Assembly: GCF_006094435.1 (NCBI RefSeq) | Contig: NZ_CP034783.1 | Coordinates: 1,081,001-1,145,000 of the forward strand | From: Pseudomonas sp. MPC6 | GTDB taxonomy: Bacteria > Pseudomonadota > Gammaproteobacteria > Pseudomonadales > Pseudomonadaceae | Length of the DNA stretch: 64,000 bases | Direction: 5' to 3' | Shown: positions 1 to 8,762 of the stretch, piece after piece | How the letters are laid out: every line of letters starts with the position of its first letter | How positions within the stretch are numbered: position 1 is the first letter of the stretch | Position numbers and translations under genes: made by a program | The notes under the pieces: model-generated | Database searches by the model: none | What the model was told of the DNA's origin: nothing | Seen by the model: only the letters and a program-made list of their open reading frames with translations

Positions 1-2
1 TG

Positions 3-2132
3 CATGAGCAGGACCTGCGCCTGACCCACGACGAAGCCTTGACCCTGCTCGATCGACACAGCACCTCCTTGCGCGGCGAAGCGCTGGAGAACCTGATCCA
101 GCGCAGCGAAGGCTGGGTCGCCGGGCTGCGTTTCTGGCTGCTGGCGGCCTCCGAAGCGGGCACCGCCGGCGAGTTGCCCCAGTCCTTGCACGGCGGGGAA
201 GGGCTGATCCGCGATTACCTGCTCGAAGAGGTCATCGATTGCCTGCCCGCCGAGGTGCAGGCATTCCTCTACGACACCGCGCCGCAGGAGCGCTTTTGCA
301 GCGAGCTGTGCGACGCCGTCCGCGAAGCCCACGACAGTGCCGAGATCCTGCGTTTTCTCTCGGCCCATCAGGTGTTCCTGGTGCCACTGGACGAGCAGGG
401 GCACTGGTTTCGCTATCACCATCTGTTTTCCGACCTGTTGCGCACCCGGCCTGCCACACCGGCGATGGTGCCGGTGGCGAGCCTGCACCTGCGCGCCTGT
501 CGCTGGTTCAATGCCCAGGGCTTGCTCGATGAGGCGGTGGAGCAGGCATTGCGGGCCGGGCACCTGGATGTCGCGGCGAACCTGGTGCAAAACCTTTCGG
601 AAGAGCAGCTGCTGGCCGAGCAGAACGTCGGCATGTTGCTGCGCTGGAAAATGGACTTGCCCGACAGCTTGCTGGTCAGCACACCACGCCTGATCGTCCT
701 GTACAGCTGGGCGTTGGGACTGGCCTGTCAATTGGACGCCGCCGAGGAGCTGGCCAGCCATTTGAGCCGCTACCTGCCGGCCCCGTCGGCCACGGCGCAG
801 AAATCCATGCTGGCGCAATGGCTGGCCTTGAGCGGCATCATCGCCCGGGGCCGCGGCAATCGCGAGCTGACGATGCTCTATTGCGCCGAAGCCCTGGAGA
901 GCCTTCCCTCCAGGCGTTACGGCCAACGCCTGATGTGCCTCTCGACCTTGTCCAACCTGGCCATTGCCGACGGCGACCTGTGGCGTGCACGAGGCTTGAA
1001 CCGAGATTCCCTGGAGTTGGCACAACGGGTCGGCAATCCGTTGTTCGAAGCGCTGGCCCACTACGACCGCGCCCGAGTGCTGCAGGCGCGGGGAGAGATC
1101 CTGCGGGCAGAGGAAGAGGTCCGTCAGGGGCTGCAACGCCTGCAAGGATTATCCCCGCAACGGCTGTTTGCCGTACGCGCGCGCCTGACCTTGTATGAGG
1201 GTTTCCTGCTGGCCCTGCGCTTGCAGCCACAGACTGCGCGGCTGCGATTGCAAGCGGGTTTGACCGAGGCGCGCGCCTGCCGCGATATCAGCGTATTGAT
1301 CGGCCATTGCGTGATCGCCAAGCTCGAAGGCAGCAGCGGCGAGTTCGCGAAAGCGTTCGCCGAACTCGCCGAAGCCGAACGCCTGATGCACATCTGGGAC
1401 GTGCCGCCGATCTACTACCTGGCGATGATTACCCTGGTCAAATGCGAACTGTGGCTGGCCCAGGGCCGTACCGACCTGGCCGAAGCCTGGCTGACGCGAC
1501 TGGGCCAGACCTACAACGGCGAACATCCTGCCGCGCCTCCGGAATTCCATCCACAGTTGCCGCTGCACATCGAATTGCAGCAGGCCTTGCTGGACGTCAT
1601 CCAGGGGCAACCGATGCTGGCTGAAGGGCGCTTGAATGCGTTGCTCGAGAATGGCCAGCAGACCGGCCGGCAGTTGCTCAGCGTGCTGGTGTTGACCCAG
1701 AAAATCGATTTGCTTCTGGCGCACAGCCGCGAGCCCGAGGCCCGGCAAGCCTTCGTCCAGTCCCTGGAAGCGGCCAGTGGCGGTGCCCTGCAACCCTTCG
1801 ATGGCCTGCTGAACAAATACCCTGACTGGCTGCGTGAGCAGCTCCAGCACTGTGCAAAATCGCCGATTGCACTCAGCCTGTCGGAGCGCCTGCCCGCCGT
1901 CGCTGTGCGCATTGCGCCGGAATCCTTGCCCGCGTGCGAGCAACTCAGCTCCCGTGAACTGGCCGTCCTGAAACTCATCGCCCAAGGCTGTTCTAACCAG
2001 GAAATCAGCGATCAGCTGTTCATTTCCCTGCACACGGTGAAAACCCATGCCAGTCATATCAACAGCAAGCTGGGGGTGGAGCGGCGCACGCAGGCTGTGG
2101 CGCGGGCGAAGGAATTGGGGGTGTTGGCCTGA
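3..2132 (+). CDS. MalT-like LuxR-family transcriptional regulator, 5' part outside the window
   Basis: Large ATP-dependent LuxR-type activator. The frame is open from the first bases of the window, so the N-terminal part, where the nucleotide-binding P-loop of this family lies, is missing; about 709 residues are visible. The middle is a long helical, Leu/Ala-rich TPR-like region, as in MalT. The C-terminal 65 residues form a LuxR HTH (starting LSSRELAVLKLIAQG, with the recognition part SLHTVKTHASHINSKL). Such proteins sense a small ligand through the helical domain and oligomerise with ATP. The ligand cannot be told from sequence, and no dedicated target gene is obvious because the next gene is a generic hydrolase. 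A TTG at 39 is not the true start. Confidence 0.9.
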   Translation, partial: HEQDLRLTHDEALTLLDRHSTSLRGEALENLIQRSEGWVAGLRFWLLAASEAGTAGELPQSLHGGEGLIRDYLLEEVIDCLPAEVQAFLYDTAPQERFCSELCDAVREAHDSAEILRFLSAHQVFLVPLDEQGHWFRYHHLFSDLLRTRPATPAMVPVASLHLRACRWFNAQGLLDEAVEQALRAGHLDVAANLVQNLSEEQLLAEQNVGMLLRWKMDLPDSLLVSTPRLIVLYSWALGLACQLDAAEELASHLSRYLPAPSATAQKSMLAQWLALSGIIARGRGNRELTMLYCAEALESLPSRRYGQRLMCLSTLSNLAIADGDLWRARGLNRDSLELAQRVGNPLFEALAHYDRARVLQARGEILRAEEEVRQGLQRLQGLSPQRLFAVRARLTLYEGFLLALRLQPQTARLRLQAGLTEARACRDISVLIGHCVIAKLEGSSGEFAKAFAELAEAERLMHIWDVPPIYYLAMITLVKCELWLAQGRTDLAEAWLTRLGQTYNGEHPAAPPEFHPQLPLHIELQQALLDVIQGQPMLAEGRLNALLENGQQTGRQLLSVLVLTQKIDLLLAHSREPEARQAFVQSLEAASGGALQPFDGLLNKYPDWLREQLQHCAKSPIALSLSERLPAVAVRIAPESLPACEQLSSRELAVLKLIAQGCSNQEISDQLFISLHTVKTHASHINSKLGVERRTQAVARAKELGVLA

Positions 2133-2158
2133 GGTCATTTGACGATACACGTTGCGGC

Positions 2159-2180
2159 AAAATGGCCTGATGGCCATTTT
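2159..2180 (+). terminator. Hairpin after the MalT-like regulator
   Basis: A perfect 9-bp inverted repeat (AAAATGGCC, loop TGAT, GGCCATTTT) lies 27 bp after the regulator's stop codon and 40 bp before the next start. The T-run is inside the stem. It could be a weak intrinsic terminator or an operator. Confidence 0.5.
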
Positions 2181-2220
2181 ATGCAAAAATATCCCGTCCC
2201 CCGTTTACCGAGCAGGCCCG

Positions 2221-2862
2221 ATGTCCCAGCAACCGACTCTTATCCGCGAAACCTTCCCCGTCGGCCCGTTGCAGTGCAACTGCACGATCATCGGCGATCC
2301 GATCACGAAAAAAGCCATCGTGGTCGATCCGGGCGGCAATCATGAATTGATCCTGGCTCGCCTCGACGCCCTGGGCCTGAAGGTGGTCAGCATCATCCAC
2401 ACCCATGCGCACCTGGATCACTTCCTGGCCTCTGGGCAGTTGAAGGAGAAGACCGGCGCGACCCTGCATTTGCACAAGGAGGATCAATTCCTCTGGGACA
2501 ACCTGGAGATGCAATGCCAGATGTTCGGGGTGCCCTACACGCCGGTGCCTTCGCCGGATCGCTGGTTGGCCGATGATGAAGAGCTGGCCTGCGGTTGTGG
2601 CGTGGCATTGCATACGCCGGGGCATACCCCGGGTTCCATGAGCTTCTGGTTTGCCGAGGCCAAATTGCTGATTGCCGGTGACACCTTGTTTCGGCGCGGG
2701 GTCGGGCGCACGGATTTGTGGGGTGGCGATCAGGCGACCATCGTGCGTTCGATCAAGCAGCGGCTGTATACCCTCGATGAAGAAGCGACGGTGGTGACGG
2801 GGCATGGTCCCGACACTCGCCTGGGCGAGGAAATGCGCGAGAACCCGTTTGTGCGCGCTTGA
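2221..2862 (+). CDS. Metallo-beta-lactamase-fold hydrolase, glyoxalase-II-like
   Basis: Soluble 213-residue MBL-fold hydrolase. The zinc motif HxHxDH is at residues 62-67 (THAHLDH). Further ligands fit the His of HTPGHTPGS, the Asp of AGDTLF and the His of VTGHGPDT near the C-terminus. The family includes YcbL-type glyoxalase II enzymes that hydrolyse thioesters such as S-lactoylglutathione. The protein is shorter than classical glyoxalase II (about 255 residues) and lacks its C-terminal helical domain, so the substrate is open. The ATG at 2221 was chosen because the family begins just before the conserved TFPVGPLQCN; an upstream in-frame start at 2152 would overlap the hairpin. Confidence 0.88.
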   Translation: MSQQPTLIRETFPVGPLQCNCTIIGDPITKKAIVVDPGGNHELILARLDALGLKVVSIIHTHAHLDHFLASGQLKEKTGATLHLHKEDQFLWDNLEMQCQMFGVPYTPVPSPDRWLADDEELACGCGVALHTPGHTPGSMSFWFAEAKLLIAGDTLFRRGVGRTDLWGGDQATIVRSIKQRLYTLDEEATVVTGHGPDTRLGEEMRENPFVRA

Positions 2863-2976
2863 TCTGCAATTGTGTACAGTCGGGGTGGAATCTTTTCCGG
2901 TAAAAATGATCCAACGCCCGCAAAGGCCGATGCCTTGATCCGTTGCACCACAGAATGAAGAAAGTAGGAGCTTTGA

Positions 2977-3717
2977 ATGTTCACCAAGCAGCGTTTGATT
3001 ATTGTCGCTACGGCTGTGGCCTTGCTGTCTGGCTGCGCCTCGCCTAACCCTTACGACAATCAGGGTCAAGCTCAGGGCCAGGCCGACAGTGGTTCCACCG
3101 GCATGAGCAAGACCGCCAAATACGGCGGGCTCGGCGCTCTGGCCGGTGCGTTGGCCGGGGCGGCCATCGACCACAACAACCGTGGCAAGGGCGCGTTGAT
3201 CGGCGCGGCCGTGGTGGGTGCTTCCGCTGCCGGTTATGGTTACTACGCCGACCAGCAGGAGAAAAAACTGCGGGCCAGCATGGCCAACACCGGGGTTGAA
3301 GTGCAGCGTGAGGGCGATCAGATCAAGCTGATCATGCCGGGCAACATCACCTTCGCCACCGATTCGGCGAACATCGCCTCGAGCTTCTATCAGCCGCTGA
3401 ACAACCTGGCGGGCTCGCTCAAGGAGTTCAATCAGAACCAGATCGAGATCGTCGGCTACACCGACAGCACCGGCAGCCGTCAGCACAACATGGACCTGTC
3501 CCAGCGTCGCGCCCAAAGCGTGGCGACTTACCTGACGTCGCAGGGTGTCAGCGGTGCCAACTTGAGCGCCCGTGGCGCCGGTCCGGATAACCCTGTTGCC
3601 AGCAACGCCGACGTCAATGGCCGGGCGCAGAACCGTCGGGTCGAGGTCAACCTGAAGGCGATTCCGGGTCAGCAGTATGGCGCCCAGCAGCAAGGTACCG
3701 TTCAGCAATACCCGTAA
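2977..3717 (+). CDS. OmpA-family outer-membrane lipoprotein with glycine zipper
   Basis: Exported 246-residue lipoprotein. A signal peptide ends in the lipobox LSGC, giving Cys20 as the lipidated residue. It is followed by a Gln-rich linker and a glycine-zipper segment around residues 48-85 (GLGALAGALAGAAID, then IGAAVVGASAAGYGYY). The C-terminal OmpA domain (about 115-228) contains the peptidoglycan-binding pattern EIVGYTDSTGS and RRAQSVATYL. It resembles YiaD-type proteins that anchor the outer membrane to peptidoglycan. A good AGGAG ribosome site precedes the ATG. It stands alone, with a REPIN directly downstream. Confidence 0.92.
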   Translation: MFTKQRLIIVATAVALLSGCASPNPYDNQGQAQGQADSGSTGMSKTAKYGGLGALAGALAGAAIDHNNRGKGALIGAAVVGASAAGYGYYADQQEKKLRASMANTGVEVQREGDQIKLIMPGNITFATDSANIASSFYQPLNNLAGSLKEFNQNQIEIVGYTDSTGSRQHNMDLSQRRAQSVATYLTSQGVSGANLSARGAGPDNPVASNADVNGRAQNRRVEVNLKAIPGQQYGAQQQGTVQQYP

Positions 3718-3730
3718 CACCGCAAAACCC

Positions 3731-3817
3731 TGTAGGAGCGAGCTTGCTCGCGAAGCGGTGTGTCAGCCGACATCAATATCGACTGATACGGCCCCATCGC
3801 GAGCAAGCTCGCTCCCA
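3731..3817. repeat. REPIN: inverted pair of REP elements
   Basis: Two REP units in inverted orientation: TGTAGGAGCGAGCTTGCTCG at 3731 onward and its counterpart CGAGCAAGCTCGCTCC ending at 3816. The spacer between them holds GCGGTGTGTCAG. It sits between the convergent ompA-like gene and ehuA, where it may also act as a transcription end. Confidence 0.9.
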
Positions 3818-3859
3818 TAGTTGGTTTCCACAGTCGGTTTTGTGTCTGGGCTGACTTTC

Positions 3860-4735
3860 CTAGTTCGCCTCTTTCACCGCACTGAGAAACGCGCAAGTAC
3901 GCTCCTGTTGCGGGTGTTCGAAGATCTGCGCCGGCGTGCCCTGTTCGTGAATCTGGCCCTTGTAGAAGAAGCACACGCGGTCGGCGAACTCCCGGGCGAA
4001 ACCCATCTGGTGCGTGACCATCAACATGGTCAGGTTGTGTTCGGTGCCGAGCTTGCGGATCACGTTGAGCACCTCGCCGCACAGTTCCGGGTCGAGCGCC
4101 GAGGTGACTTCGTCGAACAGCATCACTTTGGGACGCATGGCCAATGCCCGCGCGATCGCCACCCGTTGTTGCTGGCCGCCGGACAGCTGCGAAGGGTAAT
4201 GCCCCAGTTTGCTGCCCAATCCCACCAATTCCAGCAAGTCCGCGGCTCTTTCGCGGGCCTCTACAGGTTTCATCCCGAGCACTTGCACGGGCGCCTCGAT
4301 GACGTTTTGCAACGCGGTCATGTGCGGGAACAGGTTGAAGCTCTGGAACACCATGCCGATCTTGCCGCGCACCCGCCGGATGTGCCGATCGTTGGCCGGC
4401 ACCAGCACGCCGTTGCGATTGGGCATGTGAGTCAACAGGTCGTCCTCGATACGGATCAGCCCGTCGTCGATGCCTTCAAGGGTCATCAGCACCCGCAGCA
4501 GCGTGGACTTGCCCGAGCCACTGGGCCCGATGATCGCCACTTTTTCACCCGGTGTGACGTCCAGGTTCAAGTGGTCGAGCACGGTGAAGTTGCCGTAGCT
4601 TTTGGTGACGTCCTGGAAGCTGACGATCGGCTTGACCGGTTTGGTTTCCTGCATGGCCGTGGCCTCCTGCGGATGCAGCGGGGTCGGGTTGCTTTGCCGG
4701 GAAAAGTCGCTGGGTGTCGAGAGTGGAGAAGTCAT
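3860..4735 (-). CDS. ehuA: Ectoine/hydroxyectoine ABC transporter, ATP-binding protein EhuA
   Basis: ATPase subunit of a polar-amino-acid-type importer. It shows Walker A GPSGSGKST, signature LSGGQQQRVAIARAL and Walker B VMLFDEVTSALDP, then the switch His in MVTHQMG. The 291-residue length includes about 27 poorly conserved N-terminal residues; a shorter start at the internal Met before QETKPV is possible. The ATG overlaps the ehuD stop by one base (TAATG), so translation is probably coupled. The specificity call rests on context: it is the last gene of ehuBCDA next to ectoine-degradation genes. On its own it would only be called a polar amino acid transporter ATPase. Confidence 0.88.
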   Translation of the reverse strand: MTSPLSTPSDFSRQSNPTPLHPQEATAMQETKPVKPIVSFQDVTKSYGNFTVLDHLNLDVTPGEKVAIIGPSGSGKSTLLRVLMTLEGIDDGLIRIEDDLLTHMPNRNGVLVPANDRHIRRVRGKIGMVFQSFNLFPHMTALQNVIEAPVQVLGMKPVEARERAADLLELVGLGSKLGHYPSQLSGGQQQRVAIARALAMRPKVMLFDEVTSALDPELCGEVLNVIRKLGTEHNLTMLMVTHQMGFAREFADRVCFFYKGQIHEQGTPAQIFEHPQQERTCAFLSAVKEAN

Positions 4736-5391
4736 TAGCGTAGCTCCAGGCGCACTTCAAGGCGCCGTACCAGATAAGCCAAAGCGATGCTCAGGGCGAG
4801 GAAAAACAGGCCGACCATGGTGATCGGCTCCAGGTAACGGAAATTCTCGGAACCGATGTTCTTGGCCTGCTGCATGATTTCCACCACGGTAATCGCCGAC
4901 AGCACCGGCGTGTCCTTGAGCATCGCCACCAGGTAGTTGCCCAATGGCGGCAGGATCGGCCGCAGGGCCTGGGGCAAGATGATGTTGCGGTAGGCGCTGT
5001 ACGGGGCGATGTTCAGCGCCGTGACCGCCTCCCATTGCGCCCGCGGCACCGCGTCGAGGCCGCCGCGATAGACTTCGGCGATATAGCAGGCGTAATGCAG
5101 GCCGATCCCGAGGATCCCGACTTGCATGGCGGTCATGCTGATGCCGTAGTTGGGTAGCACGTAGTAGAGGAAATACACCTGGATCAGCAGCGGCGTGCTG
5201 CGGATGAACTCGATCACCCCGGTGGCCGGCAGCGAGATAAAAAGCTTGCGGCTGCGGCGGCCGATGGCCAGGAACAAGCCCAGCACAATGGCGATCAGGA
5301 AACCGATCAGGGTAATCCCCACGGTATTGAGCGAAGCGCGCAGCAGATCGGGGAGAATTTGCCAGGCGTAGGTCCAGTCGAACAGTGTCAT
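4735..5391 (-). CDS. ehuD: Ectoine/hydroxyectoine ABC transporter permease EhuD
   Basis: Inner-membrane permease of 218 residues, the usual length for the HisMQ type. About five hydrophobic segments are visible. The EAA-loop (EAVTALNIAPYSAYRNIILP, residues about 121-140) is the contact site for the ATPase. The FIRSTPLLIQVYF segment is typical of the family. The start overlaps the end of ehuC by four bases, and the gene ends on the ehuA start codon. It pairs with EhuC as a heterodimeric channel for ectoine and hydroxyectoine. Confidence 0.88.
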   Translation of the reverse strand: MTLFDWTYAWQILPDLLRASLNTVGITLIGFLIAIVLGLFLAIGRRSRKLFISLPATGVIEFIRSTPLLIQVYFLYYVLPNYGISMTAMQVGILGIGLHYACYIAEVYRGGLDAVPRAQWEAVTALNIAPYSAYRNIILPQALRPILPPLGNYLVAMLKDTPVLSAITVVEIMQQAKNIGSENFRYLEPITMVGLFFLALSIALAYLVRRLEVRLELR

Positions 5392-6047
5392 GACAGACCT
5401 CCACGCATCCGCCCGCGAGCCAGGCGCCGCTCAATCTGGCGCATGCCGATGTTGATGGCTTGCGCCAAGACGAAATAGATCACCAGCGCCAGGCTGAAAA
5501 TCTCCAGGGTCTGGAAGGTCGCCTGATCCAGCTGACGAGCGCGGAAGCTCAGGTCGGACAAGGTGATCAGCGATACCAGCGAGGTGTTTTTCAGCAGTTC
5601 GATCAGCAGGTTGGTGCCCGGCGGGATCGCCGCGAGCAACGCCTGGGGCAAGATGATGCGCTTGAAGCGTTTGTAGCCGCTGAAGTTCAGCGCCGTGGAG
5701 GCTTCGTACTGACCCTTGGCCACCGAGCTGATTGCGCCGCGCATCACTTCCGCGCCGTAAGCGCCGATGTGCAAGCCGAGACCGACGATGGCCACGGCGT
5801 AGGGGCTCAATTCAAGGTTGAAGGGTGGCAGCGGCAGCACGAAAAACAGCCAGAACAATTGCACCAGCAACGACGTGCCGCGAAACACTTCAATGTAGGC
5901 AATGGAAAACCAGCGCAGTGGCCGCCAGGGCGACATGCGCCCGAGCGCCGCCAGGATGGCGGCGACGATCGCCAATATCGAGCCGAAGAATGTCACCTGG
6001 AGGGTTACCCAGGCCCCTTGTATCAATAACGGAAGTAATTCACCCAT
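5388..6047 (-). CDS. ehuC: Ectoine/hydroxyectoine ABC transporter permease EhuC
   Basis: Second inner-membrane permease subunit, 219 residues, HisMQ type. It shows VFRGTSLLVQLFWLFFVLP and an EAA-loop (EASTALNFSGYKRFKRIILP). It lies between ehuB and ehuD and shares a four-base overlap with ehuD. The gap to ehuB upstream is 67 bp. Together with EhuD it should form the membrane pore of the importer. Confidence 0.88.
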   Translation of the reverse strand: MGELLPLLIQGAWVTLQVTFFGSILAIVAAILAALGRMSPWRPLRWFSIAYIEVFRGTSLLVQLFWLFFVLPLPPFNLELSPYAVAIVGLGLHIGAYGAEVMRGAISSVAKGQYEASTALNFSGYKRFKRIILPQALLAAIPPGTNLLIELLKNTSLVSLITLSDLSFRARQLDQATFQTLEIFSLALVIYFVLAQAINIGMRQIERRLARGRMRGGLS

Positions 6048-6114
6048 GAGTCAACCTGGCCATCCGGATTAAGCAGGGAATAGGCATCGCACCGGGGCGC
6101 CATGCCTGCCTCGA

Positions 6115-6972
6115 CTACTGAGCGCAGAGCTCGGCAGCCGTTTTGCTTGTCACGTTGGATTTGTCGAACCCGAAAGGGGCGACCGCCTTGAGATGCTCTT
6201 CGGAGCCCAGCCACTTTTTCAGTTCGGCGTTGACCGCATCACGCAGGTCTTTGTCTTCGGGACGGAAGGCGAGGGCGCCGTAACCGATGTGCGACGGATC
6301 GTCCTTGAACTCGGTAACCGCCTGGACCTTGTCGCCACCCTTGCTGGCCAGGCCTTTCATGGTCAGTTGGGTGCCCACGGCCGCATCGGCACGCCCGGCG
6401 CGCACGGCTTGCAACTGCGCGGTCGTGTCCGGCACCTGGAGGATTTGCGCGTCCTTGACCCCGGAATCCCGCGCATACGCCAGGTTCACCGTACCGGCCA
6501 TGATCGCCAGCTTCACGTCAGGGTTGTTGGCGATGTCTTCATAGCTGTGCAGGTTCTTCGGGTTGCCCTTGGCCGTGAGCAGGGCGTCCGGCAGTTGGTA
6601 CTGCGGGTCGGTGAACAGCACCTGCTTGCAGCGGGCCGGGGTGATGTACATGCCGGCGGCAATCACATCGAAACGCCCGGCGCGCAGACCGGGGATCAAC
6701 GAACCCCACTCGGTCAACACGCCATCGACCTTGGTAATGCCCATCTTGGCGAAAATGGCCTTGGCGATTTCCGGTGATTCACCGGTGACCCTGCCGTCGG
6801 TTTCGGTAAAGGCGAACGGGGTTTCGTTGGCGTAACCGATGCGGATACTGCTGTTCTGTTTGATGGTTTCCAGGGTCGTGGCGGCCTGGGCGCCGGCGGC
6901 CAGGCCGAGCATCGCGCACGCCACGAACAGGCGGCGCAACGCATGGGGAGTGCGGGAGGGGAAATTGCTCAT
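6115..6972 (-). CDS. ehuB: Ectoine/hydroxyectoine-binding protein EhuB
   Basis: Periplasmic solute-binding protein of 285 residues with a signal peptide ending near GLAAGAQA. The body follows EhuB closely: IRIGYANETPFAF, the segment VDGVLTEWGSLIPGLRAGRFD, then IAAGMYITPARCKQVLFTDP, and a C-terminal KAVAPFGFDKSNV. It captures ectoine or hydroxyectoine for EhuCD/EhuA. The ATG at 6972 was chosen because it begins directly before the signal peptide, while the longer frame runs into the intergenic control region. It is the first gene of ehuBCDA and is divergent from enuR. Confidence 0.9.
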   Translation of the reverse strand: MSNFPSRTPHALRRLFVACAMLGLAAGAQAATTLETIKQNSSIRIGYANETPFAFTETDGRVTGESPEIAKAIFAKMGITKVDGVLTEWGSLIPGLRAGRFDVIAAGMYITPARCKQVLFTDPQYQLPDALLTAKGNPKNLHSYEDIANNPDVKLAIMAGTVNLAYARDSGVKDAQILQVPDTTAQLQAVRAGRADAAVGTQLTMKGLASKGGDKVQAVTEFKDDPSHIGYGALAFRPEDKDLRDAVNAELKKWLGSEEHLKAVAPFGFDKSNVTSKTAAELCAQ

Positions 6973-7262
6973 CGATAAAATCTCCTGTTTCTTGTGGACC
7001 CGTCGTGGACGGCTCTGTGGTAGGAGGCAGTGTGACAAGAGCAAAGCGTACGGGCCGGTCCATTCGAGTGGGATACTCGATTGGGACACTGCGCCGGCAC
7101 AGATCGATTGATTTTTTTGTGACGGCTTTACCCGCCTGTGCATCGACCTTGAACCGAGCATACAAAAGCCCCGCGCAACATTGCATTGCACTAGGACAAT
7201 TGCTTTGCATGGATTCTCGCGGGATGCTGTCCGCACTGGCACCTACGCGGGTTTTAGCGCCG
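6973..7262. promoter_or_regulatory. Divergent control region between ehuB and enuR
   Basis: 290 bp without a gene, between the importer operon and the MocR-type regulator. A 6-bp dyad, TCGAGT-GGGAT-ACTCGA, lies at 7064-7080. It overlaps a direct repeat GGGATACT (7071) / GGGACACT (7084). These are plausible EnuR sites because regulators of this family often bind repeated motifs. A second AT-richer stretch near 7175-7215 contains TTGCATTGCAC and TTGCTTTGCAT. No promoter hexamers could be assigned with certainty. Confidence 0.45.
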
Positions 7263-8657
7263 ATGGACAAGTGGAAAGCAGCATTGGAAATGGCCCGCAG
7301 CGGCGAATCCAAGTACAAGATTCTGGTGCAGGCGATCGCCGAAGACATCGAGCAAGGGGTGTTGGCCAACGATCAGCGGCTGCCGCCGCAACGGCAAGTG
7401 TCCGATGCCATGGGCATCAGCGTGCAGACGGTTACCAATGCCTATAAGGAACTGGAGCGCCAGGGCCTGGTGCGATGCGAAGTCGGGCGCGGCAGCTTTG
7501 TGTCGCGGCGCATGAGTGATCGGGTGGCCACCTATATTCTCGACAGCCCCGAACGGGCGCTGGTGGATTTTTCCATCACCCGGATTCTGCACACCCGCGA
7601 GCATGACCAGTTCTGGCGCGAGACCTGCCGCGAGCTCAGCACCGAAGAAGATCAGCCGTGGATTCACGCCTTTCGTCCGATCGCCGGGTTCGAATCACAC
7701 CGCGAGGCCGCCATGCACTGGATCGGCCGCCAGGGCCTGCGGGTCGAGCGCGATGACATCCTGATCACCAACGGCGCCGCCCACGGGATCTTCCTCGCCC
7801 TGGCGTCGCTGGCCGGTCCCGATGACGTGGTGCTCTGCGAAGGGGTGACCGACCACGGCGTGATCGGCAATTCCCAAGTGCTGGGGTTTACCCTCAAAGG
7901 CCTGGAAATGGACCGCCATGGCATCGACCCGGAACATTTCGAAGACATGTGCAGCAACGAGCGCATCACCGCGCTGGTGTGCACGCCGAACCTGAACAAC
8001 CCGACCACCAGCCTGATGCCGGACAGCCGCCGGCGCGAGATCGCCGAGATCGCCCGACGCTTTGGCGTGCACATCATTGAGGATGACGTGTATGGCCCGC
8101 TGCTGGATGAACGGCGAGCGCCGCCCATCAGTCATTACCTGCCGGAACTGTCGTTCTATTGCACCAGCATGACCAAGTCGGTGCTGACCGGTTTGCGCAT
8201 TGGTTATCTCGTGGTCCCCAAGCGCCTGGCACTGCGCACTGAGAGTATTCTGCGGGTCAACAGCTGGATGGCCACGCCCATGGTGTCCGAGATCGCCGCG
8301 CGCTGGATCCGCGACGGCCGCGCCGAGACGCTGGTGAACCTGCAACGCAAATTGCTGGCGGGGCGCCAGGCAATGGTCACTGAATATCTGGATGACTACG
8401 TGCTCGCCCAGCACCCGCACGCCTTGAATGCCTGGATCGGTATCCCGACCCATTGGGAGCTCGACAGCCTGGTACGGGCGTTGCGCCACAAACACATCGC
8501 GGTCACCTCGCCCGATCCGTTCACGGTACGTGGCACGCCTCGCCCCCGGGCGGTCCGGGTGTGTGTCGGCGCCGAATGCAGTGATGATGAGATGCGCAAT
8601 GCGCTGATGGGCATGCGCGAAATCTTCGGTCAGTACCCGCAGATCCATGATTTTTGA
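7263..8657 (+). CDS. enuR: MocR/GntR-type PLP-dependent regulator of ectoine catabolism, EnuR
   Basis: Two-domain regulator of about 464 residues. An N-terminal winged helix of GntR type (about 20-85, QRLPPQRQVSDAMGISVQTV, then ELERQGLVRCEVGRGSFV) is followed by an aminotransferase-I fold. The PLP lysine is in SMTKSVLTGLRIGY. EnuR proteins repress ehu/eut/doe genes and are relieved by ectoine breakdown intermediates bound to PLP (known for the family). The start is uncertain: ATG 7263 fits the family length, and ATG 7209 would add 18 residues. Neither has a strong ribosome site. The gene lies between ehuBCDA and eutB, as expected for the pathway regulator. Confidence 0.87.
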   Translation: MDKWKAALEMARSGESKYKILVQAIAEDIEQGVLANDQRLPPQRQVSDAMGISVQTVTNAYKELERQGLVRCEVGRGSFVSRRMSDRVATYILDSPERALVDFSITRILHTREHDQFWRETCRELSTEEDQPWIHAFRPIAGFESHREAAMHWIGRQGLRVERDDILITNGAAHGIFLALASLAGPDDVVLCEGVTDHGVIGNSQVLGFTLKGLEMDRHGIDPEHFEDMCSNERITALVCTPNLNNPTTSLMPDSRRREIAEIARRFGVHIIEDDVYGPLLDERRAPPISHYLPELSFYCTSMTKSVLTGLRIGYLVVPKRLALRTESILRVNSWMATPMVSEIAARWIRDGRAETLVNLQRKLLAGRQAMVTEYLDDYVLAQHPHALNAWIGIPTHWELDSLVRALRHKHIAVTSPDPFTVRGTPRPRAVRVCVGAECSDDEMRNALMGMREIFGQYPQIHDF

Positions 8658-8762
8658 ACGGAAAAAAGTTCGCAAAAGTTTGTCGGCTAAATTGCCCTAG
8701 TACATTCATTCCGACAATCCAGCCCTCTTAGACTGCGCCCAACACCACAGTGGGATGCGGTC

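Noticed and set aside
1149..2186. 345-residue minus-strand frame opposite the MalT-like regulator
   Set aside because: The plus strand encodes an unmistakable LuxR HTH here; the minus frame has no recognisable fold.
2179..3720. 513-residue open frame on the minus strand
   Set aside because: It lies fully opposite the MBL hydrolase and the OmpA lipoprotein, both of which have clear motifs; composition is that of a shadow frame.
3821..4738. 305-residue plus-strand frame over ehuA
   Set aside because: Mirror of the ABC ATPase; Walker motifs are on the minus strand.
7005..7262. N-terminal extension of EnuR back to the ATG at 7005
   Set aside because: The extra residues have no family counterpart and would cover the divergent control region.
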